Of a stretch of DNA of 23,511 nt, positions 15,181 through 22,078 are shown piece by piece (within the stretch, counting starts at the first letter, position 1; every line of letters starts with the position of its first letter). The notes below the pieces were generated by a model. The model did not search any database. It saw only the letters and a program-made list of their open reading frames with translations, and was not told the origin of the DNA. This stretch comes from Mageeibacillus sp. UBA1243 (lineage in GTDB: Bacteria; Bacillota; Clostridia; UBA1212): NCBI GenBank assembly GCA_002308595.1, contig DBWH01000005.1, positions 1 to 23,511 on the forward strand. The letters are read 5' to 3'. The translations under genes and the position numbers were made by a program.

Positions 15181-15200
15181 TTGGCGACAATTATCGCCAA
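15181..15200 (-). promoter_or_regulatory. Intercistronic hairpin between rpsB and tsf
   Basis: TTGGCGA and TCGCCAA are perfect 7-bp arms around a 6-base loop, followed on the minus strand by AATATT. It sits between the rpsB stop and the tsf ribosome binding site. An rpsB-tsf attenuator is known in E. coli; here the weak T-run suggests partial termination or mRNA processing. One arm overlaps a copy of the octamer CGCCAATG. Confidence 0.65.
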
Positions 15201-15212
15201 TGCATCTCCGGA

Positions 15213-15989
15213 TTACTTACCGGAAACAATTGTTTCGAGCTCTTCTGCCTCGAGTGACTCGTCAGCGGCATCTGCTTCTTCAGCTTTCTTAGCTGCGGAA
15301 GACTCTGCGCCCTCACGGCCTTCGATAACAGCGTCTGCAATCTTACCGGTGATGAGCTTGATTGCGCGGATAGCGTCGTCGTTTGCAGGAATAACGTAAT
15401 CAACTTCCTCAGGATCGCAGTTTGTATCTACAATACCTACAACCGGGATGCCGAGCTTTCTTGCTTCGAGAACTGCGTTCATCTCAGTCTTGGGGTCAAC
15501 TACGAAGAGAGCTGCCGGAAGAGCGCTCATAGCTCTGATACCGCCAAGGTTCTTCTCAAGCTTGTCGCGCTCGAGCTTCAGTTTTGCAACTTCCTTCTTG
15601 GGCAGGTAATCAAATGTGCCGTTAGCTTCTTTCTCGTAGAGATCGTTGAGTCTGTTGATTCTGGCTTTAATTGTCTGATAGTTTGTGAGCATACCGCCGA
15701 GCCATCTGTTGGTAACGTAGAACATGCCGCAGCGCTGAGCTTCTTCAGCAATGGAATCCTTGGCCTGCTTCTTTGTTCCTACGAAGAGGATATTTCCGCC
15801 CTGAGCCGAAACCTGCTGAACGAAAGCATATGCTTCATCAATCTTTTTAACGGTCTTCTGAAGATCGATAATATGGATACCGTTTCTCTCCATATAGATG
15901 TACTCGTTCATCTTAGGATTCCATCTCCTGGTCTGATGTCCGAAATGTACACCGGCTTCAAGTAATTGCTTCATTGAAATAACACCCAT
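15213..15989 (-). CDS. rpsB: 30S ribosomal protein S2
   Basis: It is an essential component of the small ribosomal subunit needed for recruiting S1 or start-site recognition. It has 258 residues. The N-terminal signature [20 protein letters not shown] and the RRWNPKM and [10 protein letters not shown] segments are standard. The body ends around 225, followed by an Ala/Glu-rich acidic tail (about 228-258) common in Clostridia. The ATG at 15989 has AGGAGG 6 bases upstream. It heads the rpsB-tsf-pyrH operon. The promoter lies about 110 bases upstream, leaving a structured leader that may serve autoregulation by S2. Confidence 0.98.
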   Translation of the reverse strand: MGVISMKQLLEAGVHFGHQTRRWNPKMNEYIYMERNGIHIIDLQKTVKKIDEAYAFVQQVSAQGGNILFVGTKKQAKDSIAEEAQRCGMFYVTNRWLGGMLTNYQTIKARINRLNDLYEKEANGTFDYLPKKEVAKLKLERDKLEKNLGGIRAMSALPAALFVVDPKTEMNAVLEARKLGIPVVGIVDTNCDPEEVDYVIPANDDAIRAIKLITGKIADAVIEGREGAESSAAKKAEEADAADESLEAEELETIVSGK

Positions 15990-16015
15990 TTTAAACCTCC
16001 TGTTTTTCCTCCGGC

Positions 16016-16055
16016 TCTTTCATCCGAAAGCGGAAAGCGCACAATCATGCGCCCA
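16016..16055 (-). promoter_or_regulatory. Structured leader of the rpsB operon
   Basis: Within the roughly 100-base leader two hairpins can form on the minus strand: GCGCA/TGCGC around TGATTG, and CTTTC with GAAAG (CG/CG inside). S2 is known to repress its own operon in several bacteria through leader RNA; whether this is such a site is a guess from position and structure. Confidence 0.35.
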
Positions 16056-16096
16056 CAGCCGCCAACGTCAGGGCCGTGTGAATTTCAATCCGAGTC

Positions 16097-16125
16097 ATCA
16101 TACAACAAAACCAATGCGATTGCAA
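16097..16125 (-). promoter_or_regulatory. Sigma-A promoter of the rpsB operon
   Basis: TTGCAA and TATGAT are spaced by 17 bases on the minus strand. It points away from the kinase gene, so the 277-bp gap holds two divergent promoters. Confidence 0.75.
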
Positions 16126-16160
16126 GAGGTTTTTTACAAAAATGCCCTCCTTCGCGCAAA

Positions 16161-16175
16161 AATATACGCTATATT
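16161..16175. promoter_or_regulatory. Possible operator of the kinase-aldolase operon
   Basis: AATATACGCTATATT is a perfect 6-bp inverted repeat around CGC. It ends where the -35 box of the kinase promoter should be, immediately upstream of a perfect -10. That placement suits a repressor or an activator that compensates for the poor -35. Confidence 0.4.
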
Positions 16176-16192
16176 ATTTCGGCGATTTGGAT

Positions 16193-16198
16193 TATAAT
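16193..16198 (+). promoter_or_regulatory. -10 box ahead of the kinase gene
   Basis: TATAAT lies 68 bases before the kinase start codon. No good -35 is found at 16-18 bases, which suggests an activator-dependent promoter. Confidence 0.5.
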
Positions 16199-16266
16199 AT
16201 GCCTTGGCGGATTCAGAGAGAATTGAAAGCAAAAAATAAACTTTTATTCTAAATTAAGGAGCATTC

Positions 16267-17694
16267 ATGAAGATAGGCGGCCTTGATATCGGAACAACGG
16301 GATGCAAGATTACCGTGTTTGACGAGCGCGGAGATATTGCCGGCAAAGCCTACAGGGACTACCCGGTGAGGCGCGCATCCTTTGGCCACGAAATTGACGT
16401 ATCGGCAATGACAGAAAGCGTCTTTGAAGTTCTTTCCGAGATGTCTGCACGCTTCCCCGATATCGCTTCAATCGGTGTCACAAGCTTCGGCGAGACGTTC
16501 GTACTGACTGACGAAAACGGCCTGCCCCTCTGCGACTCAATGCTCTACACGGACCCCCGCGGGAAAGACGAGCTAAGGGAGCTTACAAGTAAGATTTCCG
16601 AAACCGAAATCACCGCCATAACAGGCCTCTCTCCCCACGAAATGTACTCGATTTCAAAGATCATGTGGGTGAGAAAGCACCGCCCCGATCTTTACGCCGG
16701 GGCAAAGCATATATTTCTTATAGAAGATTATATTATTTTCAGGCTCACCGGTACCGCCAATATCACCTACTCGCTCGCAACGCGCACCATGGCTTTTGAC
16801 CTTAAAAACCTTTGCTGGTCAGAGAAGATTTTTGACGCGGCGGGAGTCGATATCGCCAAAATGTCAAAGCCCGTTCAGGCTGGAACCGTTGCCGGCAAGT
16901 GGAAAGGCATAAGCATCGTCTCCGTCGCGCACGACCAGGTAGCGGCCTGCGCAGGCGCCGGAGTGTTTGACGAAAAAACGGCCTGCGAAGGCGCCGGCAC
17001 AGTTGAGTGCCTGACGCCTGTCTATAACTCCCTGCCCGACGTCTCAGTCATGGCGTCAGGCAACTACTGCATCGTACCGCACGTAATACCCGGCAAATAC
17101 TGCGCATACGCTTTTTCATACACCGGCGGAGCGCTGATTAAGTGGTGTGTTGACACGTTCGGAAAGGACGGGACGTACGACTCGCTCGAAAAGCCCTGCA
17201 GCAAAGACGAACCGACAGGACTTTTAGTGCTGCCCCATTTTGCGGGAGCGGCAACGCCATACATGGACACAGGATCAAAAGGCGCTATAATCGGCCTTAT
17301 AACGGCAACGTCCCCCTCAGACATCTACAGAGCCTGTATGGAGGGAGTCTGCTACGAGATGATGCTGAATTACGAGACCTTAAAGCCCTCAGGCATAAGC
17401 TTTGACCGCATTAACGCAAGCGGCGGAGGGGCAAGAAGCAGTCTCTGGATGCAGATGAAGGCCGACGTTTTAAACATACCCATAACCGCCCTGCTCACAA
17501 TCGACGCAGGAACGGCAGGATGCGCCATGGTTGCGGGAGTCAGCGCGGGGCTTTTTAAAGACATTGGCGATGCCGCCGATGTCATGGTAAGAAAAGGAAC
17601 AACGTACTATCCACGCAGGGATATTCACGAAAAATATATGACAGTCTACGAGCGGTACAGGAAGCTTTACAATGCGGTAAGACCGCTAGTCTGA
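16267..17694 (+). CDS. FGGY-family carbohydrate kinase
   Basis: It is an ATP-dependent sugar kinase of 475 residues, full length, in the xylulokinase/rhamnulokinase/fuculokinase group. The N-terminal phosphate loop is GLDIGTTGCK (5-14). The substrate-side segment GHEID (40-44) follows. The catalytic base is Asp223 in VAHDQVAACAGAG. The C-terminal FGGY signature ASGGGARSSLWMQMKAD is at 384-400, and an adenine-site GTAGCA segment is at 415-420. The ATG at 16267 has AAGGAG 5 bases upstream. The aldolase gene starts 12 bp after its stop, so the two form an operon. The pairing suggests a ketose is phosphorylated at C1 and then cleaved. With fucosidase and a rhamnosidase-like enzyme nearby, L-fuculose or L-rhamnulose are candidates, but xylulose or tagatose-type ketoses cannot be excluded. 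Confidence 0.9.
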   Translation: MKIGGLDIGTTGCKITVFDERGDIAGKAYRDYPVRRASFGHEIDVSAMTESVFEVLSEMSARFPDIASIGVTSFGETFVLTDENGLPLCDSMLYTDPRGKDELRELTSKISETEITAITGLSPHEMYSISKIMWVRKHRPDLYAGAKHIFLIEDYIIFRLTGTANITYSLATRTMAFDLKNLCWSEKIFDAAGVDIAKMSKPVQAGTVAGKWKGISIVSVAHDQVAACAGAGVFDEKTACEGAGTVECLTPVYNSLPDVSVMASGNYCIVPHVIPGKYCAYAFSYTGGALIKWCVDTFGKDGTYDSLEKPCSKDEPTGLLVLPHFAGAATPYMDTGSKGAIIGLITATSPSDIYRACMEGVCYEMMLNYETLKPSGISFDRINASGGGARSSLWMQMKADVLNIPITALLTIDAGTAGCAMVAGVSAGLFKDIGDAADVMVRKGTTYYPRRDIHEKYMTVYERYRKLYNAVRPLV

Positions 17695-17706
17695 GGAGTT
17701 TGAAGC

Positions 17707-18546
17707 ATGCTAATAAATCTTAAAGAAATTCTCTTATTATGCGAAAATAATGGCATCGCGGCAGGCGCTTTCAACACGCCGAACCTTGAATGTCTGAATG
17801 CGGTGCTTGACGCGGCAGAAAGCCTCGGTGTGCCAGTAATAATATCTCACGCAGAGCTTCATGAAAACGTTTCGAGACTCTCGGTTATCGGTCCGATAAT
17901 GGTTGAGGCTGCAAAGAAATCGAGCGTTCCTGTATGTGTCCACCTTGACCATTGCGAAACCATAAGTTATATGAAAGAGGCGCTTGAAATCGGCTTTACA
18001 GGCGTCATGTACGACGGAAGCACCCTGCCCTTTGAAGAAAATCTTAAAAACACAAAAGGGGCAGTTAGGATTGCACGAAACTTCAACTGCGGTGTTGAAG
18101 CTGAACTGGGCGCATTGGCGTCAAGAGAATCGGGACACGGGAATGCAGGAGGCCCGGTCTACACGGATCCCGACGAGGCGCTTTTATTCTGCAGTGAGAC
18201 AGGGATTGACGCTTTCGCTCCGAGCTTCGGTACAGCCCACGGCATTTACAAGTCAAAACCCATGCTTGATTTTGAAAGGGTAAGGATCATCCACGAAAAG
18301 ACCGGCCTTCCGCTTGTAATGCACGGAGGGAGCGGCGTTTCTGACGAGGACTACAGAAAAGGCATTAATAACGGTTTAAGAAAGATTAATTACTATACAT
18401 ATATGTCGCACGCGGGGACGCTTGCCGTAAAAGAGATGCTTGAAAAGCAGGACGTGACTTTCTTCCACGACTTGGCATATGCTGCCGAAAAGGCTATGTT
18501 TGAGGACTCACTCAAAGCGATGAAGGTGTTTGCAGGAATCAATTAA
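17707..18546 (+). CDS. Class II (zinc) ketose-phosphate aldolase, FbaA/KbaY/GatY family
   Basis: It cleaves a phosphorylated ketose to dihydroxyacetone phosphate and an aldehyde. It has 279 residues, usual for the KbaY/GatY branch. The sequence HLDHC (79-83) holds catalytic Asp81 and zinc ligand His82; GTAHG (176-179) gives His178; MHGGSG (205-210) gives His206. The segment VEAELGAL (130-137) is the conserved glutamate stretch. Cys83 replaces the His or Gly usual after HLDH. The start ATG has GAGGAG 8 bases upstream, overlapping the kinase stop region. It is translated after the kinase and ends 29 bases before a bidirectional terminator shared with the convergent binding-protein gene. A 24-bp exact copy of its 3' part (18473-18496) survives at 20303-20326. 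The substrate is not decided by sequence. Confidence 0.92.
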   Translation: MLINLKEILLLCENNGIAAGAFNTPNLECLNAVLDAAESLGVPVIISHAELHENVSRLSVIGPIMVEAAKKSSVPVCVHLDHCETISYMKEALEIGFTGVMYDGSTLPFEENLKNTKGAVRIARNFNCGVEAELGALASRESGHGNAGGPVYTDPDEALLFCSETGIDAFAPSFGTAHGIYKSKPMLDFERVRIIHEKTGLPLVMHGGSGVSDEDYRKGINNGLRKINYYTYMSHAGTLAVKEMLEKQDVTFFHDLAYAAEKAMFEDSLKAMKVFAGIN

Positions 18547-18574
18547 GAGGCGCTTCAAAGCTTTTAATTAAACT

Positions 18575-19959
18575 TAAAAAGAGACCCGGAAGTCCGAGTC
18601 TCTCTTTTTCTAATGCCTGTAAAACTTACAGGTCATGTTTAATATCTGTTTGTCCGGAAATCAGTCTGTGTAGAGGATGCTCCACTTTTGGTTGGCTTCG
18701 ATTTCAAGTTTGTAGAGAGTATCCTCAACAGATCTTGTTCCGTTAACTGCGTTCGGAACGATATTTGCCATGTAGTCCTTGATAATCGATGCAATCTCCG
18801 GAGGAACAACGCACTCTACCTGGCCGTATGTATCAGCCTCAGGGAATGAAATGAATGCATAGTAGTTCTTTCCTTCATCGGGATCGATGGACTTGTCAGC
18901 GAAGGGAACTCTCCAGAAGTTAGCGTCTGCGAGCGATCTTAGGTTCGGAACAAATCCGCCGCCCTGACCGTTGTAAGCTCTCTGGCCTTCCTCAGTGTAG
19001 AGGGAGAGGCAAAGCGCTGCGGCTGCGTCAGGGTTCTTGGTTCCGTTGAATACAGCAAATCCTGTAGCACATGTACCGACTTTGTGTGTCGGGAAAGCAG
19101 GCATTGAAACGATATCCCAATCGATGCCTTTGCTCTCGTAGGACTGACCTGCTGTTGCAAAGCTCGGAAATTCGGTGTCATTGAAAACAATCTGGCTTTC
19201 AGTGTTGTAGCCTGCAAAATCATTCTGATCAGGGGTTTTCTTGATTGATCTGCCGCCGCCTGCAGGATTGTACCGGCAGCAGTCATCATCCCGTACGAAG
19301 GAAACCATAGTCTTTACACCTTCGAGAACTCTCTCGTCGGAAACAAAGGTGACTTTCTTGTCTTTCTTGTCGTACCATGAGCCGCCCCAACCTTCGAGGA
19401 ACGGGATGTAGACAGGAGCATAGCCGAGTCTCAGTGAGCAGCCGACTGTCTGAACGTCTGCGCTCTCATTCTGAGTTGTGAGCTGGACGCAGTAAGATCT
19501 GAACGTATCCCAATCCCATGTACCTTCGGCTTCAAGCTCAATAGGATCTACGAGCTGAGCAGCCTTGATAAGGTCGCGGTTGTATCTGAGAACGATGTGG
19601 TTGTAGTCACGCATTACCATGTAAAGCTTGCCTCCTACGGTACCCATATCTTTGACAGTCGAGAAAACACCACCAAGGTCGATGTTTAATGCTTCAACAT
19701 AGTAGTCGAGAGGCATAAGTGCTTTGTAAACGGAAGCGTAGTTGTAAACGTCAGTTTCCCAGAGGAAGAATACATCGCCAATAGATTTAGAAGCAATCTG
19801 AGCTGCAATAACGTCCTTGCCTACCTGAGAGAAGTCAGTCTGAACAGTTACATTCGGATATTGTTTCTGGAATGCAGCCACCCAGTCATTTACAGATTTC
19901 TTATCAGATTCGCTGTTTGCAATATAGTACTGAAGTTTAATATTACCTGTCGGTTCCGG
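18575..19959. repeat. Tandem segmental duplication, copy 1
   Basis: This 1385-bp block (terminator, 3' hairpin and the binding-protein gene except its signal and linker part) matches 20331-21715 without any length difference. The proteins differ at about 40 of some 430 positions. Homology stops sharply at the CCTGTCGGTTCCGG end. Confidence 0.9.
18576..18609. terminator. Bidirectional terminator between aldolase and binding-protein genes
   Basis: AAAAAGAGAC and GTCTCtCTTTTT form a stem (with inner CGG/CCG pairs) with A-run on one side and T-run on the other, so it can end transcription from both convergent genes. A second 7-bp hairpin (CCTGTAA/TTACAGG, 18616-18632) lies between it and the stop of the binding-protein gene. 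Confidence 0.85.
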
Positions 19960-20142
19960 AGTCGGTTTCGGAGTCGGTACCGGAGTCGGTTTCGGAGTCT
20001 CTTCAGGAACTTCTGTTGCTACGGTTGTAGGTTCTGCCGTCGGTTTTTCCTCTTTAGGTTCGCTCTTACCGCATCCGGCAAGAAGTCCGACTGCAAGAGC
20101 AGCAACGAGTAAAAGAACTAACAATCTTTTCATGTTTTTCAT
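18661..20142 (-). CDS. Extracellular solute-binding lipoprotein (family 1), chimeric N-terminus
   Basis: This substrate-binding component of an ABC sugar-type importer has 493 residues. The signal peptide has lipobox LAGC with Cys24. Residues 30-65 are a Thr/Pro/Glu/Lys spacer. The SBP_bac_1 fold covers about 66-493, beginning KLQYYIANSESDKKS. It is about 90% identical to the tandem neighbour (20417-21844) from residue 65 on, but its first 60 residues, leader and promoter resemble the lipoprotein at 12609-13562 instead, so it looks like a recombinant of the two. The start at 20142 is chosen over one at 20193 because GAGGG lies 7 bases upstream and a signal peptide then begins. No permease or ATPase gene is in the window. 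A carbohydrate ligand is assumed from the family. Confidence 0.9.
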   Translation of the reverse strand: MKNMKRLLVLLLVAALAVGLLAGCGKSEPKEEKPTAEPTTVATEVPEETPKPTPVPTPKPTPEPTGNIKLQYYIANSESDKKSVNDWVAAFQKQYPNVTVQTDFSQVGKDVIAAQIASKSIGDVFFLWETDVYNYASVYKALMPLDYYVEALNIDLGGVFSTVKDMGTVGGKLYMVMRDYNHIVLRYNRDLIKAAQLVDPIELEAEGTWDWDTFRSYCVQLTTQNESADVQTVGCSLRLGYAPVYIPFLEGWGGSWYDKKDKKVTFVSDERVLEGVKTMVSFVRDDDCCRYNPAGGGRSIKKTPDQNDFAGYNTESQIVFNDTEFPSFATAGQSYESKGIDWDIVSMPAFPTHKVGTCATGFAVFNGTKNPDAAAALCLSLYTEEGQRAYNGQGGGFVPNLRSLADANFWRVPFADKSIDPDEGKNYYAFISFPEADTYGQVECVVPPEIASIIKDYMANIVPNAVNGTRSVEDTLYKLEIEANQKWSILYTD

Positions 20143-20210
20143 GGTATTTCCCTCAAAAAAGTGTTTTTTCGACACCCCGCACGTATTTTTCATTCAGGAC
20201 ATCTACTCTA

Positions 20211-20239
20211 ATGGTAATAAATTACACGGCCGTAGTCAA
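20211..20239 (-). promoter_or_regulatory. Promoter/operator of the first binding-protein gene
   Basis: TTGACT-17 bases-TACCAT with the palindrome GTAATAAATTAC (20214-20225) is laid out exactly as ahead of the lipoprotein gene at 13562. The downstream leaders also share GCGGGGT, an A-run and TTGAGG. Confidence 0.6.
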
Positions 20240-20241
20240 CA

Positions 20242-20303
20242 TCCGGTGCTGCAGCCGAAAAGAACGACCTTGCCGGCATTCAGCATGGCATCTGCCATGG
20301 CCT
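20242..20303 (-). pseudogene. 62-bp pyrH-like fragment
   Basis: It aligns without gaps to 14025-14086 inside pyrH, same orientation, with 56 of 62 bases identical. It is far too short to function. It abuts the aldolase fragment with one shared base and starts 2 bases after the -35 box of the first binding-protein gene. Confidence 0.85.
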
Positions 20304-20326
20304 GGCATATGCTGCCGAAAAGGCTA
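20303..20326 (+). pseudogene. 24-bp remnant of the aldolase 3' region
   Basis: It is identical to 18473-18496 within the aldolase gene. Directly after it, 4 bases later, the second copy of the shared terminator begins; the intervening 78 bases present in the original (18497-18574) are missing. It marks the left border of the duplicated segment. Confidence 0.85.
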
Positions 20327-20330
20327 AGAT

Positions 20331-21715
20331 TAAAAAGAGACCCGGAAGTCCGAGTCTCTCTTTTTCTAATGCCTGTAAAACTTACAGGTCATGTTTGATA
20401 TCTGTTTGTCCGGAAATCAGTCTGTGTAGAGGGTGCCCCACTTTTCGTTGGCTTCGGTTTCAAGTTTGTTGAGAGTATCGTCAACAGATCTTGTTCCGTT
20501 AACTGCGTTCGGAACGACAGTTGCCATGTAGTCCTTGATGATCGATGCAATCTCCGGAGGAACAACGCACTCTACCTGGCCGTAAGTATCAGCCTCAGGG
20601 AATGAAATGAATGCATAGTAGTTCTTTCCATCATCAGGATCGATGGACTTGTCAGCGAATGGAACTCTCCAGAAGAGAGCGTCTGCGAGCGATCTTACGT
20701 TCGGAACAGATCCGCCTACCTGGCCGTTGTAAGCTCTCTGGCCTTCCTCAGTGTAGAGGGAGAGGCAAAGCGCTGCGGCTGCATCAGGGTTCTTGGTTCC
20801 GTTGAATACTGCAAATCCTGTAGCACCTGTACCGACTTTGTGTGTCGGGAAAGCAGGCATTGAAACGATATCCCAATCGATGCCTTTGCTCTCGTAGGAC
20901 TGACCTGCTGATGCAAAGCTCGGGAATTCAGTGTCATTGAAAACGATCTGGCTCTCAGTGTTGTAGCCTGCAAAATCATTCTGTTCAGCGGTGTTCTTGA
21001 TTGATCCGCCGCCGCCTGCAGGATTGTACTGGCAGCAGTCATCGTTTTTAACGAAGGAAACCATAGCATTTACACCTTCGAGAACTCTCTCGTCGGATTT
21101 GAAGGTTACCTTTTTCTCTTCCTTGTCGTACCATGAGCCGCCCCAACCTTCGAGGAACGGGATGTAGATAGGAGCATAGCCGAGTCTCAGTGAGCAGCCG
21201 ACTGTCTGAACGTCTGCGCTCTCATCCTGAGTTGTGAGCTGGATGCAGTAAGATCTGAACGTATCCCAATCCCATGTACCTTCGGCTTCAAGCTCAATAG
21301 GATCTATGAGCTGAGCAGCCTTGATAAGGTCGCGGTTGTATCTGAGAACGATGTGGTTGTAGTCACGCATTACCATGTAAAGCTTGCCTTCTACGGTACC
21401 CATATCTTTGATAGCCGAGAAAACATCACCGAGGTCGATGTTCAATGCTTCAACATAGTAGTCGAGAGGCATAAGTGCTTTGTGAACGGAAGCGTAGTTG
21501 TAAACGTCAGTTTCCCAGAGGAAGAATACATCGCCAACAGATTTAGAAGCAATCTGAGCTGCAATAACTTCCTTGCCTACCTGAGAGAGGTCAGCCTGAA
21601 CAGTTACATTCGGATATTGTTTCTGGAATGCAGCTACCCAGTCATTTACAGATCTCTTATCAGATTCGCTGTTAGCAATATAGTACTGAAGTTTAATTTT
21701 ACCTGTCGGTTCCGG
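20331..21715. repeat. Tandem segmental duplication, copy 2
   Basis: It is the partner of 18575-19959, with equal length and no gaps seen. It includes a nearly identical terminator and 3' hairpin. Confidence 0.9.
20332..20365. terminator. Terminator after the second binding-protein gene
   Basis: It is the same stem and flanking A and T runs as the element at 18576-18609, duplicated with the gene. A copy of the second hairpin lies at 20372-20388. Confidence 0.8.
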
Positions 21716-21844
21716 TTTGTAGTCAGGTGGGAGTTCGCCGCCCTGGACGACATAATCCTTACAGCCGAAGAAAACCATAGTCATGATAATCGCAACTGCA
21801 AGAGCTAATGCCATCTTAATAAGACTCTTTGCATTCGTCTTCAT
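20417..21844 (-). CDS. Extracellular solute-binding lipoprotein (family 1)
   Basis: This is the tandem paralogue of the preceding binding protein, 475 residues. The signal peptide is different: a lysine start, long hydrophobic run and a lipobox-like FFGC with Cys28, weaker than consensus LAGC. The spacer is only about 16 residues (29-46), without the TP repeats of its neighbour. The SBP_bac_1 domain runs from about 48 to the end. The ATG at 21844 is chosen over an upstream one at 21943 because GGAGG lies 9 bases before it and the -10 box falls inside the longer frame. It has its own strong promoter, unlike that of its paralogue, so the two copies are likely expressed under different conditions. 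No transporter membrane genes are adjacent; these are orphan binding proteins in this window. Confidence 0.9.
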   Translation of the reverse strand: MKTNAKSLIKMALALAVAIIMTMVFFGCKDYVVQGGELPPDYKPEPTGKIKLQYYIANSESDKRSVNDWVAAFQKQYPNVTVQADLSQVGKEVIAAQIASKSVGDVFFLWETDVYNYASVHKALMPLDYYVEALNIDLGDVFSAIKDMGTVEGKLYMVMRDYNHIVLRYNRDLIKAAQLIDPIELEAEGTWDWDTFRSYCIQLTTQDESADVQTVGCSLRLGYAPIYIPFLEGWGGSWYDKEEKKVTFKSDERVLEGVNAMVSFVKNDDCCQYNPAGGGGSIKNTAEQNDFAGYNTESQIVFNDTEFPSFASAGQSYESKGIDWDIVSMPAFPTHKVGTGATGFAVFNGTKNPDAAAALCLSLYTEEGQRAYNGQVGGSVPNVRSLADALFWRVPFADKSIDPDDGKNYYAFISFPEADTYGQVECVVPPEIASIIKDYMATVVPNAVNGTRSVDDTLNKLETEANEKWGTLYTD

Positions 21845-21933
21845 GAAATAAAACCTCCAAAGAAAGATGATTCCGGTGTGTGGTATCAAGAAGATGTTCT
21901 GTTGGCATATTCTTACACACAATAGACAACCAA

Positions 21934-21962
21934 ATAATACCACGAGCGAATGACTAATTCAA
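21934..21962 (-). promoter_or_regulatory. Sigma-A promoter of the second binding-protein gene
   Basis: TTGAAT and TATTAT with TGG extension are spaced by 17 bases on the minus strand, about 80 bases ahead of the start codon. The GTAATNNATTAC palindrome found at the paralogue is absent. Confidence 0.7.
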
Positions 21963-22033
21963 GTATTTTCTATATCTGTTTAATTATAAATTTTTAAAGT
22001 TAGTTTAAGGTTAAGGTGCCTTGTTGCCGCCGG

Positions 22034-22066
22034 AAAAAACAGTAAAGGCGGCACCGGGCCGCCTTT
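22034..22066 (-). terminator. Terminator after the PEP mutase gene
   Basis: AAAGGCGGC and GCCGCCTTT form a perfect 9-bp stem with a 5-base loop, followed by ACTGTTTTTT on the minus strand, 12 bases after the stop. Confidence 0.85.
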
Positions 22067-22078
22067 TTAATCAGTTAT

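Noticed and set aside
20143..20193. Upstream ATG extending the first binding protein by 17 residues
   Set aside because: The extension would bury the signal peptide, and GAGGG with good spacing precedes the ATG at 20142. The same reasoning applies to upstream starts at 13613 and 21943.
20191..20202. ATTCAGGACAT matching in inverted form the end of pyrH (about 13706-13717)
   Set aside because: Eleven bases in opposite orientation to the real pyrH fragment is probably chance.
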